Source of the DNA: Channa striata
Lineage: Eukaryota; Chordata; Actinopteri; Anabantiformes; Channidae
DNA: 64,000 nucleotides
Direction: 5' to 3'
Assembly: GCA_033026295.1 (NCBI GenBank)
Contig: CM065185.1
Coordinates: forward strand, 20,020,001 to 20,084,000
Shown here: positions 45,059-58,910 of the stretch, in pieces
How positions within the stretch are numbered: position 1 is the stretch's first letter
Layout: every line of letters starts with the position of its first letter
Notes under the pieces: generated by a model
What the model was told of the DNA's origin: nothing
Seen by the model: only the letters and a program-made list of their open reading frames with translations
Databases searched by the model: none
Translations under genes and position numbers: made by a program

Positions 45059-48000
45059 CTCTAGCTGCTTTCACTGTCTCTGTCTTTTCTGTCTTGGTCT
45101 TTCGTCTCCTGCCTTGATCTCTGTCTCGGATCCGCGCAGCAGGAAGCCGCCGGCCTTAAGTAAACGTGGGTCGAACTGTTGATGAAATGATCTGAGGGAA
45201 CTTCAAAGAAAAAAGGAGAAAATCATTTCAGAGAAGCAGATTCAGTTCAAAGTTTGTTTTAGCTTCAACGTCACGTCTGTGAGGCTCCAGCGTGTCGCAG
45301 GTCGTCAGTGTGACAGAAGGTAAATGGCTTTGGGTCACGTGTAAAGATGTGCGTGAATAAATGGCTGCACACGAAAACCAGCTGAAGCTGAGTTTCTGTG
45401 AACACAGTCAGTCAATAGACCAGTTACCAAAAGGAACCTTAGAACGCAGTGGAGTGGAGGTTTGCAGGCTGCTGCTGGTTCTACAGGCTGGTTCTGAAAG
45501 TCATGAATGATGCTGAACGTTTGCTCCATGATCCAGATCAGAAGTGAGACACACACAAGACTCCACCAGGGGCTCCAGTCCGGGCCCGGGTCAGGATACA
45601 GAAGTGAACGGACGCAGCTGAAGTGAGTCGTTACGGTTTCATTTTGAAGCTGTTGTGCAGCGGAAGGAAAATAATAATCAGAAGGACGACGTGGAAAATT
45701 TCAAGACTGTCAAGACAAAAGTTTGCCAACATCCATCAGAGCTTCTCCTCAAAACTCTCACACTAAGATGCTCATCAAGTTGGAGGGAACAAGACCAGAC
45801 TGAGCTCACACTGGAAAACATCAGATCAGATATGGATGGAGGCGTCTGCCAAATCAATAAGCATCTTTATAAAAACATCTTGTAAAATAGCTTGTGCAGA
45901 CTCCTTTGCATGAAATGGAACCGGCTTAGCTCAGTTTACCGCGTTGACACTGGCCATCGTAACGTCTCGGCAGCAGACACACGTGTTGTGGGACATGACA
46001 CGTGTCTGCTCTGCTGTGAACAAGCAGGCTTCAGTGTGACTCATTAACAAACCCGGGTGAGTCGCTGCTGGCAAAGTCAGAAAATAAAGAAACAGGACAA
46101 TTAAACGTGTAATGGACGCTGCCGAGGGGAGAAAATAAAAAAAATAAAATTCTAACGTGAGCCAGGTGTTCTGCTGAATGAGAGAGAGGGAGAGACTGAT
46201 GTGTCGCATTGTTCATAAAACTGGACAGAAGGATGAAGAGGGACGGATGTAACGTTCAAGGAATTAGTCAAAGTCTGTGTGACGTCAGATTTGACACAAA
46301 GAGATTAAAGCACAAAAGAAAAACACTCCTGGTGAAACCTTTGTTCCGGTCTGAAGTCACACGGATGTCACAGCTCTGGAGTTTAACAGCCTCTGATCTT
46401 CATGATGTTACTAATCGGGACTCAGACGACAGGAAAGACTATTGACCTTCATGACGAGCGCGGTGGAGTCGACGAGCTTGGTCGTCCCTCGTCCTCGCCC
46501 CCATCTGTCCACCTCTGCCCGTTTGTCTCCCGCTCTCGTTTTCCTCCTCGGCCCTAATTTCTCTCCTCACGCTCTTCTCTCGTTTTTTTAAGATGCTGCA
46601 TCATTGTGTCATGTTTAAACTATCATAAACTATCTTCAGGGGGATTTTAAGACACTCGATTCCACAGAGGCCTGACAGGACGACAGAGACTTCAGCCACA
46701 GTTTCTCTGCAGACCTGAACATCTATTCCCAGCAGGAAACCAACTCAGTCCACCGCCTCCCTCAGTGCAACACTTTGCGTCTTATGTTCTGTCCATGTGT
46801 GTCCATGAAGTTCAGGGTAACGTCTGCTGGGACACTGACCACCGAACTAGGTTTAGAGTCTCTCTAAAGCTCATTACTGCTTCTGCAAGTCCAAATTGAC
46901 TCATGTGTCTCCGTGTACATTTTGAACAGATGTCTGTAGTGAAAATGGAAACCACGAATCATCTTTGAAGGGCAACTCTGGACTTTTTAAAAGGAATCAT
47001 ATACTCAACAATGCCCAAACAGACATTAAAAAAAATCATATCTACTCACATTTAGTGTCCGTCAGTCCTGGATTAATCTGGTCCAAAACTCATCAGGCAG
47101 ACACTCCTCGTCATTTTCTTCACCACCATCATCCAGTGGAGGAAACATCTGCCAAACGTAGAAAAACAGCAGAGATACGTAAAAAATACTTCAAGCAAAG
47201 AAAAGCAAACAAGCCTCGCTGCTCCTGTCCCTAATTTTGTGAACCACGTTGATGGCATCAACTTTAAAATGAACAAATATTTGTCCCCCCCCAATAATTT
47301 GATGACTGAGTCCTGTCAGATATGTTGTACGTGATTTGCATTGGCTGATTATTCACAGTTTATACAGCGTCCCAACTTCTCTGGAAACCTTCCTCTCCTC
47401 TCTCACTGTGGCCCTGGAATGATGTTCACATCCCGAACGGCAGCAGGTGAATCTCTGTAAGAGAAAAACAGACCGGACGTTTGGAACAAAGCTCGGACGC
47501 ACTCAGCAGCTCCATCGTCCACAGCTTTAATCGTCCTAATCCTCCTGCTGGAGACTTTGTCCCACCGTTTCCTGTGGGTCTGGCAGAGAGTGACAGCATC
47601 TGCTTGGAGCTGATGCCGTGTGTGGTCTCGCCTTTTAAGGATGAGCCAGGCGTCACGCCACAGTGTGCAGACACAGCTGGGTCTGCTCGACACCTTCCTG
47701 CTACAGGAGACACACGGCTGAACTGCAGCTGCTCGTGTTGACCTCACAGACGTGACCGGAGACTATTTCAGAGATGCTCATGTCCTCATTTTATGATTTG
47801 ACTCGGTACGGCCAGAAAACAGGAAGCGGGTTTGATTATCCGATGCGTAAAGGTTTTCTTTTTCTAGCTGCTGTACGAATCTCTTCATGCATACGACCAT
47901 CTCTACACCGCTCTGCAGGAAATAACTGAATGCAGTGTCACTGAGCCGTTTTAAGATTCCCATGGTTAAAAGAACTGTTCTAATTAAAGACATTGTGCCA

Positions 48001-49889
48001 AACCTTGGGACCTTTAAAAAAACAAGCTGCAGGTAGATGAATTTAGACATCAGCTCTAATTATTTCAACATTAAAATGTACAAAGCTGTGACTGAGTGAA
48101 CACGGCTCAGAGTAGTTACTCAAAGGAAGAACCCATCTCTGAAGCAGGATGCACAGTCTGATCCCGGTTCATCAGAGGAATTAATATTGCTGGACACTTT
48201 CAGAAGAACACGCACACGTAAAAGCGAGCACGTGATTCATTTTCAATTAGTGTAACGTTAAAATCCAGCCTAGATTTTTACATTTTGAGGACGACTGAGT
48301 CTCAGACACCGTTTCACGCAGGCACTTTGGGCAAAGAGGCTTCTGACAGCCGGGGTTAGAAAAGACCCATAAAAGGGATGAGTGAGTCTTTGAGACAGTA
48401 GGTCCACAGGACTCACTGAGGCCTGGTCACACCGGTTTGGCATCATTTCAGTGTCTGTGTATATGTGCTATTCATGCAAATATATTTTAATGGCAGGATG
48501 AATGAGCTCTGATCGCTTCTGTCATAAAAAACTAAAAAAAGCCTGATTGCTGATCACTGATTTATCCCTTTGTCTATAGCTCACTTAAAGTCCATCCAGG
48601 GGTCACAGCCACCCTGTGTCCTCACACACTCATGTGACAGGTCGTTCGCCCCGAAATCCTGAAAACCATCGTCACAAACGTCCAAAGTTCGTCAGGCTGT
48701 TAGTGAGGCATTAACATAATTAACGAGCTCCTGCTCTGATTGGCTGTAGGTGTGGCCTCCATGTTCATTCCCCGCCTACAGGAACACGACCTAGTGAATA
48801 TCACATGTTCATATGCTGGAAACAAATGTAGGACAATAGTTATAAGTCGTCTGTAAACTGGACTGTGAGCTGAACAACTTCAGGACTGAAGCTTTGACGA
48901 CAGAAACGAATGGAAACAAACGACGTTCACGACTGAACTAAACTGCACAGCTGTAACTGAAACGGGAACCACAAGCAAACGCTCCCGAACCTGCTCAGTT
49001 ACTGGATGTTATTCACAGTTTTATCTTCAGCAGAAACGTCCTGGATGTGCCGTGATCTTCTGTTCGCCGTTGTTCTTTCTCTCCAGAGCTGCGGTGACAC
49101 AGAGCTCGTCGGGAAGCCGAGTGAATCTCTGAAGACGCCAAATCCAGTCAGACTTTAGCAGCTCGTCTTCTGTTCGCAGACTAAAACTGGAGTTTAGCCA
49201 AGGACGCCCGTCCACCTGACAAGCTCCAGTCACACAGCAGGTCCAAATCCCTCTGGACAGAAACACGTCCTGTTGTTGTTCCCGCTGCTGCTAAGATGAT
49301 GAAATGACCTTGGTGTCGCCGTGCTTGATGAATTGGGGACAAATCTTCAGAGGACTTTTTGTTTACCGCCGACGTTCGGCTGTATCACATAAAACGTCCT
49401 CTGAGAGACACGCAGAGCAACAGCGGCGCGTCTTCATCGTGTCCAACGCTGCTCTTTATTACTGGATTGTTTCCTGCACAGATGCCTCATTAGTTGCCTG
49501 ATTTCCCCTAATGACACTTATCAGGTTAATAAGTAATAAGTAATGAGCGTCAGGTGTGTGTGCAGCAGCTGTGACTTATAATGCTGAGGATTTTCCTGTT
49601 TACCAGCTCACCTTGTTGGAGGAAGTGAGCAAACAGGAAGACACGAAGCAGCACCACCAAGATTTGTGGCTCCCTCTGCAGCTCCTGTGATTCTGTTCAC
49701 ACTCAAACAGCCAAATCGAGTCGTTGTCTGCAGAGTCAAAGCTTTGCAAACTGCCACAGTGAGCAGGGCCGAAACCTGCTGCTCAACGGAGCCGAGGAGC
49801 TGAACTTTCAGACGTGAAATCAATCCTGAATCCTACCTGACTTACTCTCACACCCCGAGTCACAGAGAGTTTCCCTGTCTGCCGACTCC

Positions 49890-50006
49890 TGCTGCTGCTG
49901 CTCGAGGTTTTTTGTTTTTTTATTACAGTTTGATTTTTATCATGTAAACAGCCTTGAGATGACTTTGTTGTGCATCTATATAAATAAAGTTAAATTCAAT
50001 TAAAAT
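49890..50006 (+). repeat. second, more decayed LINE-type 3' tail
   Basis: It shares GCCTTGAGATGACTTTG, TTGTG and CTATATAAATAAAGTTAAA with the element at 3631-3838 in the same order and orientation. The 5' part is degraded. Confidence 0.7.
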
Positions 50007-52777
50007 TTTTCAACACATGTTCAAAGCTAATTCATCTCATAAATAAATGTTCAATAATAAATAATAATTTGATAATTTGGAAACACTCGATTATTTTTGT
50101 TATTTTCTTCCTCCCCTGAGGAGCGGCACACGTCATTAGCACGTGCTAGTCACAGCCAAGTACTTCCTGTCAGCTAGTGTGACTAGCCTGCTAGTTAGCA
50201 CGCTAACCCTGTACCAAGCTACATGCTACAGCCTGAGTCAGATACTCACCTACAAAATGGCAGCTCGCCTGACAACAGGCCACGGGCGCTCAGAGCCACC
50301 AAACCTTTCCCGTCTTCACACCCTCCACTTTAATTCACGCTAATGGTTGATGTCTTACCTCCCATTCATCAAACCCTCAGCGTCACTCAGACTGTCGGCC
50401 ATGTTGTTCTCGTCCTGATTCTGGTTCTTGTACTCGACTCAATCACAGAGAGAAAACCTGACTGGTTAACGAACACTTAGTTTTCCCATAATCCCGTCTG
50501 CCTGGGCCTTTCCTGAAGTCACAGCCCCTCTGTGCTTTTGTCCACAACACCTGGTTTTCATTCACTGCTAATAATCTCCTAAAGAACTATCAGCAATTTG
50601 CTTTTTTATTTTTACCTTTATCACTGTTTTGGACAAACAAAATTCCATCAGCACAATAATCAGCTGTGGACGTTACTGTCATCATTTGTTGGTTGGGGGG
50701 CATTAGATGGAATTCTCCGGCACGGGTACAGTACAGCAGCACCACCAGAACAGAACCGGGGCCGACACACATGATGGGAAACAGCTGCTTCTCACCTGTT
50801 CTAAGAGCTGATTGGTTGAGGCGTTGATGCTTCTTTTTAAAGGTACACGTTGGTTTAGCTGAAGATATTATGACGCCATTAGTCTGATTCTGTTCAGTTT
50901 GCAGAGAGTTTAGCTGTTTGCAGTAATTCTGCCGTGTGTGACACTTTGTTCCAAACGCTGTAGTGATTTGGAGGATTAGACTTTGAGTAGGACATATGCA
51001 GTTTATTTTGTGTATGAGCTATTAAAGCTGGAGGACGTAAATATGTGTGTGATAATCAAACTCATATCCAAAGGTTTTGCAGTTTCCTTGTATATGAATT
51101 AGCGCTGTCCACCATAACGTGCGTCATACAAGTTCCGGGTGAAAGTTTGTCTCGTCGTCTCATCGATGCGAAACGTCTCGAATGTGGAACTTATTTTTGT
51201 CGTGGCTAAAAAGACACAGTGAGGGCTGCTGATTTCAAGTCAGACGGAAAAGACGCGAAAAGCCCCGGGCTGAGCCTGTTCCGATCCACGTATTTGTGTG
51301 AGCAAACACCCTGTGTTACCCTGTTTGTATCTGCTGCTCCTTTAAACGGCTTCCTGAAAGCCACGTGTTTTCACTGGCATCTGACACATCATTTCATCTG
51401 TCTGTTATTTATTGTTATTTGTTACAGCTTTTATACTGATGTGGTGTTTTTATTTATTTCTGATTATCTTGTTTTATGTTTTAACCCGTGCAGCAGTTTG
51501 TCCGACCCAGTTGTTTTAAAGGACTTTTAAAGGTCTGTGTCACTACAAGCAACTTTTTTCAACTACTTCTGTCTGTGAACTTTATGCCTGTGCCTCCGTT
51601 CGGTCCCTGGCTGCGGAAAGTTTCGGTCACAGGAGAGAAAACTGTCAGGGAAGTTTTCAGAACGAGTGGAGCATCTCCTCCACCCTCAGTGGGCTCGTCT
51701 CCCCCGGGACCGGCGTTCTCTCTGCGGTGTGCGCTGCAGATAAGTGTGTCCACAAAGCAGCATGTCCATGCGAGGACGCCGAGGAGCCGATATCTGTCCC
51801 CGTGTCTCCGCTCCACATGCTGCATCATACGGCTGCCGTCCGGAGCCAACACTCAGTGTCTGTCCTGATAGAATCCAGAGGAGAGCGGACTCTTCCAAGG
51901 GTTTATCAGCAGCAAACAGCAGCACAATTACAGCAGCATCTACAATGGGCAGTGATCACTGCAAGCAGCTTGTGGAGATTTGAGTGACTGTCTGTCTCCG
52001 TCTCTCAGCATCTCTGCCGTTCTCCCCCCGTTTCCCTCCCTCTGTCTCTCTCAGCATTATTTTCAGCTCCAGACCTGTTAACTCACACTAGGACTCCACC
52101 GCTTTAAGCTCCAGTGAAACACTGACATGTGGAAACCTCGTCCTCTCCTTCCAAGCAGCAACATCTCCAGTTTCCAGGCAACACACAACTTTTAATCTCC
52201 ATTACCCGTGAATGAAAGAAATATTACAATGCAACGCCGGGCCTTTGCAGACAGTCTGCTGCTGGAGGTTCGGACCAATCAAAGCGAGGAGTCCAAAGGA
52301 GACACAGTGGAACAACAGCGAACAACCTGACGTGTTTGACGCCTTCTGCTAATCGGCCCCACCCTCCGGCCTTCCATGGACACGGCTGCACCACGCCGAA
52401 GAAAGCCTGCTGTTGATGGGACCAGCGGACATGATGAAATCTGTCATCGCAAACCAAACAGCAGCGTCTGCGGGGGGTTGACAAATGCAGCTTGGGGTGT
52501 CAGAGTGTTTTTTTGAGGCAACACCACATTCAGAGTGTGCTCAGACTGACAGAACCGATGGAAATTAAAATCGGACAACAATGTGGAACATTGGTTGTGG
52601 AACATTCCCTCGTGGTCTGCTACGTCCTTCCATGTAGTTTCTGGTTTCACTGAAGTGTGCTGGTCTCCTTGTTAGGTGGACAAACTGTTTCCACGTGCAA
52701 ACTTCACATTATTCTTCTCACTTCCTGAGTCTCAGTGGTGTGTCTTTGTGGCCAAAAACAAAGAAAAATAAAAATCA

Positions 52778-52955
52778 GTGGTTTGCACTGCTGCCTCACA
52801 GCTAGAAGGTTTGAGTCCACCATCCGGCTGCTGCCTGTCTGTGTGGAATTCCTCATTGGGGGGGTGGGTTGTTCTCGGGGTTCTTCAGTTTCCTTCCACG
52901 GTCCAAAGTCACGACGGTGTGAATGGTTGTCTCTCTGTATGTCTCTAGGTTAGGC
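52778..52955 (+). repeat. DANA/mermaid-like V-SINE remnant
   Basis: The head GTTTGCACTGCTGCCTCACA, then AGAAGGTTTGAGTCC (a decayed box B), then CTGTGTGGAATTCC and GGTTTCCTTCCACGGTCC in altered form, then GTGTGAATGGTTGTCTC, follow the order of the DANA/mermaid class of vertebrate V-SINEs. The central GTGTGGAGTT-like and TTTCC-CC-CAGTCCAAAG-like blocks are recognisable but mutated. Family assignment is from memory. Confidence 0.65.
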
Positions 52956-54249
52956 TACACTCTTCTGGACAGAGGTGTCAGATGCAGGTTGTGGAATCTG
53001 CTGGAGACACTCTCCTAGTTTTGCTCACAGCCCCATGTGCTGTGTTGGGTTTGGACATGCTGCTTTTTAGCAGCATATATGTCAACAAGCCATGAATGGA
53101 TTATTGAACGAGTCTGCCAGGCACAGGCTGAGGGGGCCCAACAATGACAGCGTCTTTTTGGAAAGAACTTGCCCAGGGGCCCATTTTCACATAATTCTAC
53201 GCCACGCTACAAAAAAGTAGTGTAGACCTTCACATCACAGACTAGGGTCCTGGGGCTGATGCAAAATGCTGCTTTTTGTTTGCACGGTGCAGATTATCTC
53301 CTAAACACCTCGACGGCCACCAGCGGGTCGAGCTCCACCAACCTCTAAAAGTGGGTTTCATCAGCCACGAAACGTTTTTAGTGTTTTGTGGCTTGTGTAA
53401 GTTCAGGATCAGGGAGACTAAGACCACACATGCCTGTTCAGGACATGCAATATTTGATCTCTGCTTCCAAAGTGGAGCCTTGATGCCATCGATCATCTAG
53501 TGACGCCAACATCACTTTACCCCAAAGAGCAGAGCTCTAATTTTCTAGTGATTTAGTGCCAAATGAGACAGGACACCTGCTCAGTGATGCTTCGCTTCAG
53601 CTGTATTAGAAAATCAAATGCATATATTTAGTGGAGCTGACGGCTGCGAGTTTGGTTTGGGCTTGTCCAACACGATCAAGGACAAAGTGCTTCACAAGTT
53701 CAACAACTGCTCGTTTTTACTCGCGAGCAGCCACAAGCATCTTTGACGTCACTGATTTTTTTATTCTAAACTCAGAATTTGTTTATCATTTTTGATTTTC
53801 TACTTCCTGTTTCGTTTGTCCATCATCTTACTGATGTTTTTACAACCTAAACCTCTTCAGTGAGCACATTTCCAGCAGACTCTCTTTTCTTCCAGAGGGA
53901 GGCAGGTACTCTTGGCTGTTGGCCACCTGGAGCCCGAACAGAGATCTGCAGTGAAGACCGACACCACGTGGGGACAAAAGCCACAAATCCTGCTGTGGTG
54001 GTTGTGCCTTTACAGTTCAGATTCAGCAGCTCAGTGAACCAAACTCTGGCTGGTTGAAGGACAAACCTGATAAATCTGTTGTTCAAACATCACTTAGTGC
54101 TGTACAACATTTGGTCAGGACTCAAACGTTCGGTCACCAGAAAAGGGGGGAAGTCTCGTCCCAACAGCAGAACTGGACTAGACACCCCACTGAAGGTCTG
54201 GGAATGAGCCCAAAACCTGCAGGTGAGTCCTCCAGCAGGTAAAGGTGAG

Positions 54250-54475
54250 GAAGGTTCAGGTGGAAGCCAGCACACATACATAGGGAGGAAAGGGGGAGCA
54301 GATCCACAATATAGCAGTCGGGTTTTAGACAGGCAGGGCAGAACTGAGCAGACAGGGCAGAGACAGAACCCAGAATCCAATAAGTAGTTCGGCAGTCGGG
54401 TTTCTGCAGGCAGACACAGCAGAAACGGATCAGAGACAGACTGAAAAACGTAGTCAGACCAGAAAGACATATTGT
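54250..54475. repeat. internally repetitive segment, unknown family
   Basis: The word GCAGTCGGGTTT occurs at about 54317 and 54393. Variants of CAGGCAGGGCAGA and CAGACAGGGCAGA, together with CAGACACAGCAGAAACGG, recur through the segment. The minus strand is open for over 120 codons, but the residues follow the repeats. It looks like part of a dispersed repeat I cannot name. Confidence 0.35.
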
Positions 54476-56316
54476 ATTTTCTGCGCTGAACTGCAGGCCT
54501 CCACCATCAGGCGGCACTTTGTTCCTGCACATCCTGTGCTGGACACGTGATCCTGCTTCTTTGTTTAGGCCGACTGCAATAGAACCAGAATGACGTTAGC
54601 ACCTCGTCCACTTACTGTTCTCATATTTTAACAACATAAACCGACTTCTTTAGTTGTCTGATACAACTTACAGAGCTTCAGTAACGACAGAAATACTGAA
54701 AAATAAACTAGATGAAAAGACTTTTCTTTCATAAGCAGATGAGTTGTAAAATCTTCAAGGTGGGGGACGTGCATCTGAAGACCCCCGTTAGCTTCCAGTC
54801 TGGGTTCGGAGCAGAGCGGTGGCTCTAGGGAAGGTGATCATCACGCAGAGCTGCTGGGGTCCTTCACGTCTCTCCATCCGTCCTCAGGGACGTCTTCCCA
54901 TCCTCCGATTCCACATTCAGTGACCCCCCCCTTCCTAAATAATGTTTCTAACACCAACACATTTATATAAAAAGCATTTTTTTCATGTCAGACAACATCA
55001 GTAAGAACTATTGTTAGACACAACTATGGTTTCAGTTTTGTCCTGGGTGGACATCAGCTCAGGAATTTCGTTCAAGTTCAGAGTATCGACATTAGGTTCA
55101 TCTTCACCGACTGACTCCGATTCTGCGAAGATCGTTGTTGACAGATGTTCGGTCTGAAAGGCCTCAGAATCCGGGTTCCTGTGTTAACAAAGTGTTTTTA
55201 TACGAACATGCATCATGTTCTGCCCGGTTTGTCAGGTCTGACATCACTGCACTACTGCGCTGATAAAAGTTTATCAAAAATGGTTTACGATATTAGATTT
55301 TCCTGATGTACGGACAGTCGCAGTGTTTCCAGAGGTTAAAGAGCCTCTTAGAGGCTTTAGAGAATTGTCTCAGCCAATAAAGGAACTGCTCCTGGTTTTT
55401 TTAATTTTAAATGACCACAACAGTTTCTTTTAAAGTAAAATCCACTGACGATCGGTGCAGTTCTTCCTTATTTGCCCAGAGAATCTCAGTGTCACAGCAC
55501 AAAGTCTTTAAATCCTCGTGTAAACGAGAGAGTTCAGTTAAATGTTTTGAAAAAATGTCCCAAAAACATTTTTTTACTTTGTCATAGTGTCTTTCTGAGT
55601 AGAATGATGGACCAAATTCCGTCTATTTGATCTTTTTAAGATTAAATCTAATGTGACGGCAGGTTTTTTGCAGATTGAATTTCCCTTCAGGCCTATTTTA
55701 TAAAAGTAACGAGGACGTTGAGCTGCGGAAACCTGCAGAAAACTCCTAACTTAGCTGTACGAGACTAAAGCCGAGCGCTTTTCTTTGCTCTGCTGCATCA
55801 GTGCAGTCGGCTCACAGCAGAATAAAGGGAAACCTTTGGCCCCTGATGAATGCTTCACATTTTGATTTTAACACCAAGAAACCTTTGATAAAAAAATCTG
55901 TTACGCAGGTGTAACCAGAAGCAGAAGTCTGTGAGCATCTGCATGCAAACTTTGACAAGGGGCTTTAGCTGTAGCCATCAATTTAAGAGCATGAGGCAGG
56001 ATGTTCAGTACGACGTCCGGGGACACGCTGGGTCTCCTCTGTCAGGAAGCACGAAACCTCCCTGTAATGAGTGGAAACTCCTGTGAATGTTAAACGTAAA
56101 GAAATGTGTCTGATTAAAAACTAAAAACAAATTAAAACGTGGACAAACTTTGTAACCTTCATCAGATTTCAGTGTTTTTTATGATTTTCCCAACGCACCT
56201 GCCGCATTGTAGGTGCGATGGAGAAACGTGTATAGCTGTGTGGGAGTTGGAAACAGGTGGAGGCCGACAAAAAAAATCATGTTAAAAATCAGTTTTGATA
56301 AATCATGTTAGAGGTT

Positions 56317-57151
56317 TTTATTCCAGTTCGATAAAGCCGACAGTTACATCTGGAGTCTTTCCCTGACACACAGAAAAAGTCCACACCCCCAGCTCATTAT
56401 TCCCTCTTCACACAATCATCACAATATGGCGATCGATCCCTCAGGCATATGTACTTACAGCAGACTAACTATTTATACAACATATCCTCGTTAAACCCAT
56501 TCATCCGTCCACTATACACATGTTTTTCTCTAAGCTGAGACTCGGACTGATGTGCACTAAAAGCTGAATGTGGGACGTGGAGTGCAGATATCTTACAGAG
56601 TGGCAGCGGCCTGTCGTGTTCAGGACCTCGGTCCAGTATTTCAGGGGGACAGAAAGAGGCAGACAGAGGGTGAAAGAACAGAACATTCCGTAATAAAAAC
56701 CTCCAGGTCTTTGTTCTCGCTCCAACTTGTTTCTTTTTAGTGTCCAAACCTCTAGGGCCCAGTTTGGTTCCTTCGGCGTGGTTCATACAGGTTTACAGAT
56801 CAGACGCCTCAGGCACCGACACCTCCTCAGGGTTCAGTCCGTCTGATTTCGGCTGTTGGGAATCCAGTGTCAGGACTTGGGTGAAGTGTTGCAGCTGCAG
56901 GAGAACATTTTTTGGTCACTAGTTGGTTGCGTCTACGGTTTGGTTCATGAGACATATTCGCGTTGGCTTTGGTCCGGAGTTGCAGTATTTGGAGAAGCCG
57001 GAGACGGCAGGTTGGTGTGAGATGAAGAGAAGCTGTTCTCGGGTCTGACTGGACCAGAGCGGGCTGTGATCGGCAGGGCCATGCGGTGTTAGAAGAGCTC
57101 TGCGTTGGGAGAGGAGAAACAGAAAACACCCGCATCCTCCGGCGTCTGCGT
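56317..57151 (-). other. probable arhgap12 3' UTR with polyadenylation signal
   Basis: On the minus strand the first AATAAA after the stop codon is at 56322-56317, about 830 nt downstream. It is followed on that strand by a T/GT-rich stretch (GATTTTTTTTGTCGG), as expected downstream of a cleavage site. No other gene intervenes. The exact end is inferred. Confidence 0.5.
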
Positions 57152-57326
57152 CTACCTGCCAAAAATGCTCTCGTATTCCAGCAGTATTAGCTCCACTATC
57201 TGGTTCTGGTAGACCATGTGGACCGCCATGTTCCAGGTCTCTATTTCAGGCCGCAGCAGCGTGGGACCAAACACGATGGCCACACTCTGGTTGGTCATAC
57301 GGTTCTCCTCACCGTGGTCGATGACC
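57152..57326 (-). CDS. arhgap12: arhgap12 final coding exon
   Basis: Starts after CCCTGCAG; its first G completes a Lys codon. It encodes VIDHGEENRMTNQSVAIVFG and on to ESIFGR, then TAG at 57154-57152. It holds the conserved RhoGAP Asn in ENRMTNQS and the VAIVFGPTLLRPE helix. Confidence 0.92.
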
Positions 57327-57905
57327 CTGCAGGGACGAGGGAGGGGTCGTCAGTCACACACACACACACACGTTTGTCTTCCTTTACTTGTGAGGACAAA
57401 ACAATCCCCTTCTCTAACCCTGAACAAAACCTGATTCTAACCCTGACCCTAAAACCCGGTCTTGACCCTCAAAAATCCTTTTGACCAGCTAAAATGTCCT
57501 CACAACAACAGTACTGAAACAAACTTTGTCCACAGAAGGTTATAAAGACACACACACAGAGCAACCAAACTGAAAAGCTCGTGTCCGAATGAGCAGCAGT
57601 GAGGCTGGTGTGCCTGCTCACACTCAACTCTCTGAGCTTAGATTCATTTTCATTCTTTCAGATAGATCCTGCATTTTCCCCGTCCACGTTATTAACGCTG
57701 ATGGACAGGAAACAGTTCGCTCTCTGACGGACTGTGACCGGTCGCCTTCTTCAAAACCTGGAGACCCCACCGTGATCTTCAGGCTGCTTGGAGACAGTGA
57801 GACTAAATCGAGTTCTAGGAGTCGCAGGGGGAAGAGGCGGCTGTTTGTGGGGCGATCGCTTCTGAGTTGTTAGAGGTTTGAGCTGTGTCCTATCAGCCCA
57901 GTGTG

Positions 57906-57942
<37 letters not shown>

Positions 57943-58874
57943 AAACAGCATCCAAACACAGGAGAGGAGGGGGAAACTCGTACCTGACAAATTCAGGTTA
58001 AGTTCCTGTGGAGGAAACCAAGCTAGCCACACTGCACAAGAAGAGAAGAGGCTGTTTGCTATTTCACGTTCTATTCTGTGCGCTGCTGCCGAGAGTCTCA
58101 GCAACAGTTCTGAGTTGTGTCTTTGTCACAAGCACGACAACAGTATCAAGCTTAAACCAAATAAAACACTGTCGTCCATCCTGACAAAGACAGTGACGGA
58201 TTTCCGGAGTGAATCGACGCACTGCTGCCATCGCCTGTTTAGGTCCGTTTCCACAGGGCCCCGTGTTCTCTGTGCACGCGTCAACGCCAGCCCAGCGCTC
58301 TCAGGCTTAAACTCCACAGGGAGTTTTTGAAGAAAAGCCGCTTTGTTCAGACACAGAGAAACCTGATTAAAAATAATCGGTTCACGTCTGTGAATTCTAT
58401 CAGGCCAAAAGCTGTTTGTGACAGAACTTGAGATCGCTGGTTCTGACAGACAACAGCAATAACGTGTGTGTCTCTTACTTTCGCAGGTGTTTGAAGAGGG
58501 CCTGCATGGTGTCATGGTTGGGCTTAGGCAACTGTTTCACCCGCTCTTTGATGCCCTGGACTCGCTGCCTTAAGTCGGAAATCTCTGCAGGACAAAACGT
58601 GAAATTAATCAAACATTCAGCTCAGCTACAAACATCTCTCCCCGTCCATGACAGGAAGAATTAGGATGATAAAAGGATTCTTTGCAGTAAATGTGTTCCC
58701 AACACTTCACAGTGACTGAACGCCAGCTCGTACTTATGGCATTGACAAAGTCATGAAAGAGTGCGTAGGTGAAGAGCGGCTCCGGCAACTCTCTGAAGTA
58801 CATCTTTAAAGCCCCGGTGGTCACGTGGATGTCCTCCCACTTTGGGTCTGCCAGGTTCACCTTCTCATCTGGAT

Positions 58875-58910
<36 letters not shown>

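Larger units (their letters stand above)
44081..56316. other. intergenic DNA between the provirus and the arhgap12 3' end
   Basis: No coding exon is supportable in these 12.2 kb. A pyrimidine-rich stretch lies at about 46460-46590. GC-richer sequence at 51600-51990 has open frames on both strands, none resembling a known protein. At about 52960-53220 sequence next to the SINE remnant has the look of an old dispersed repeat (ACAAGCCATGAATGG and GGGGGCCCAACAATGACAGC). The strip 55200-55700 is AT-rich. Other repeats are listed separately. Confidence 0.5.

Noticed and set aside
51219..51987. Several overlapping open frames in GC-richer intergenic sequence
   Set aside because: They are open on both strands, none resembles a known protein, and no consistent exon chain with splice sites could be built.
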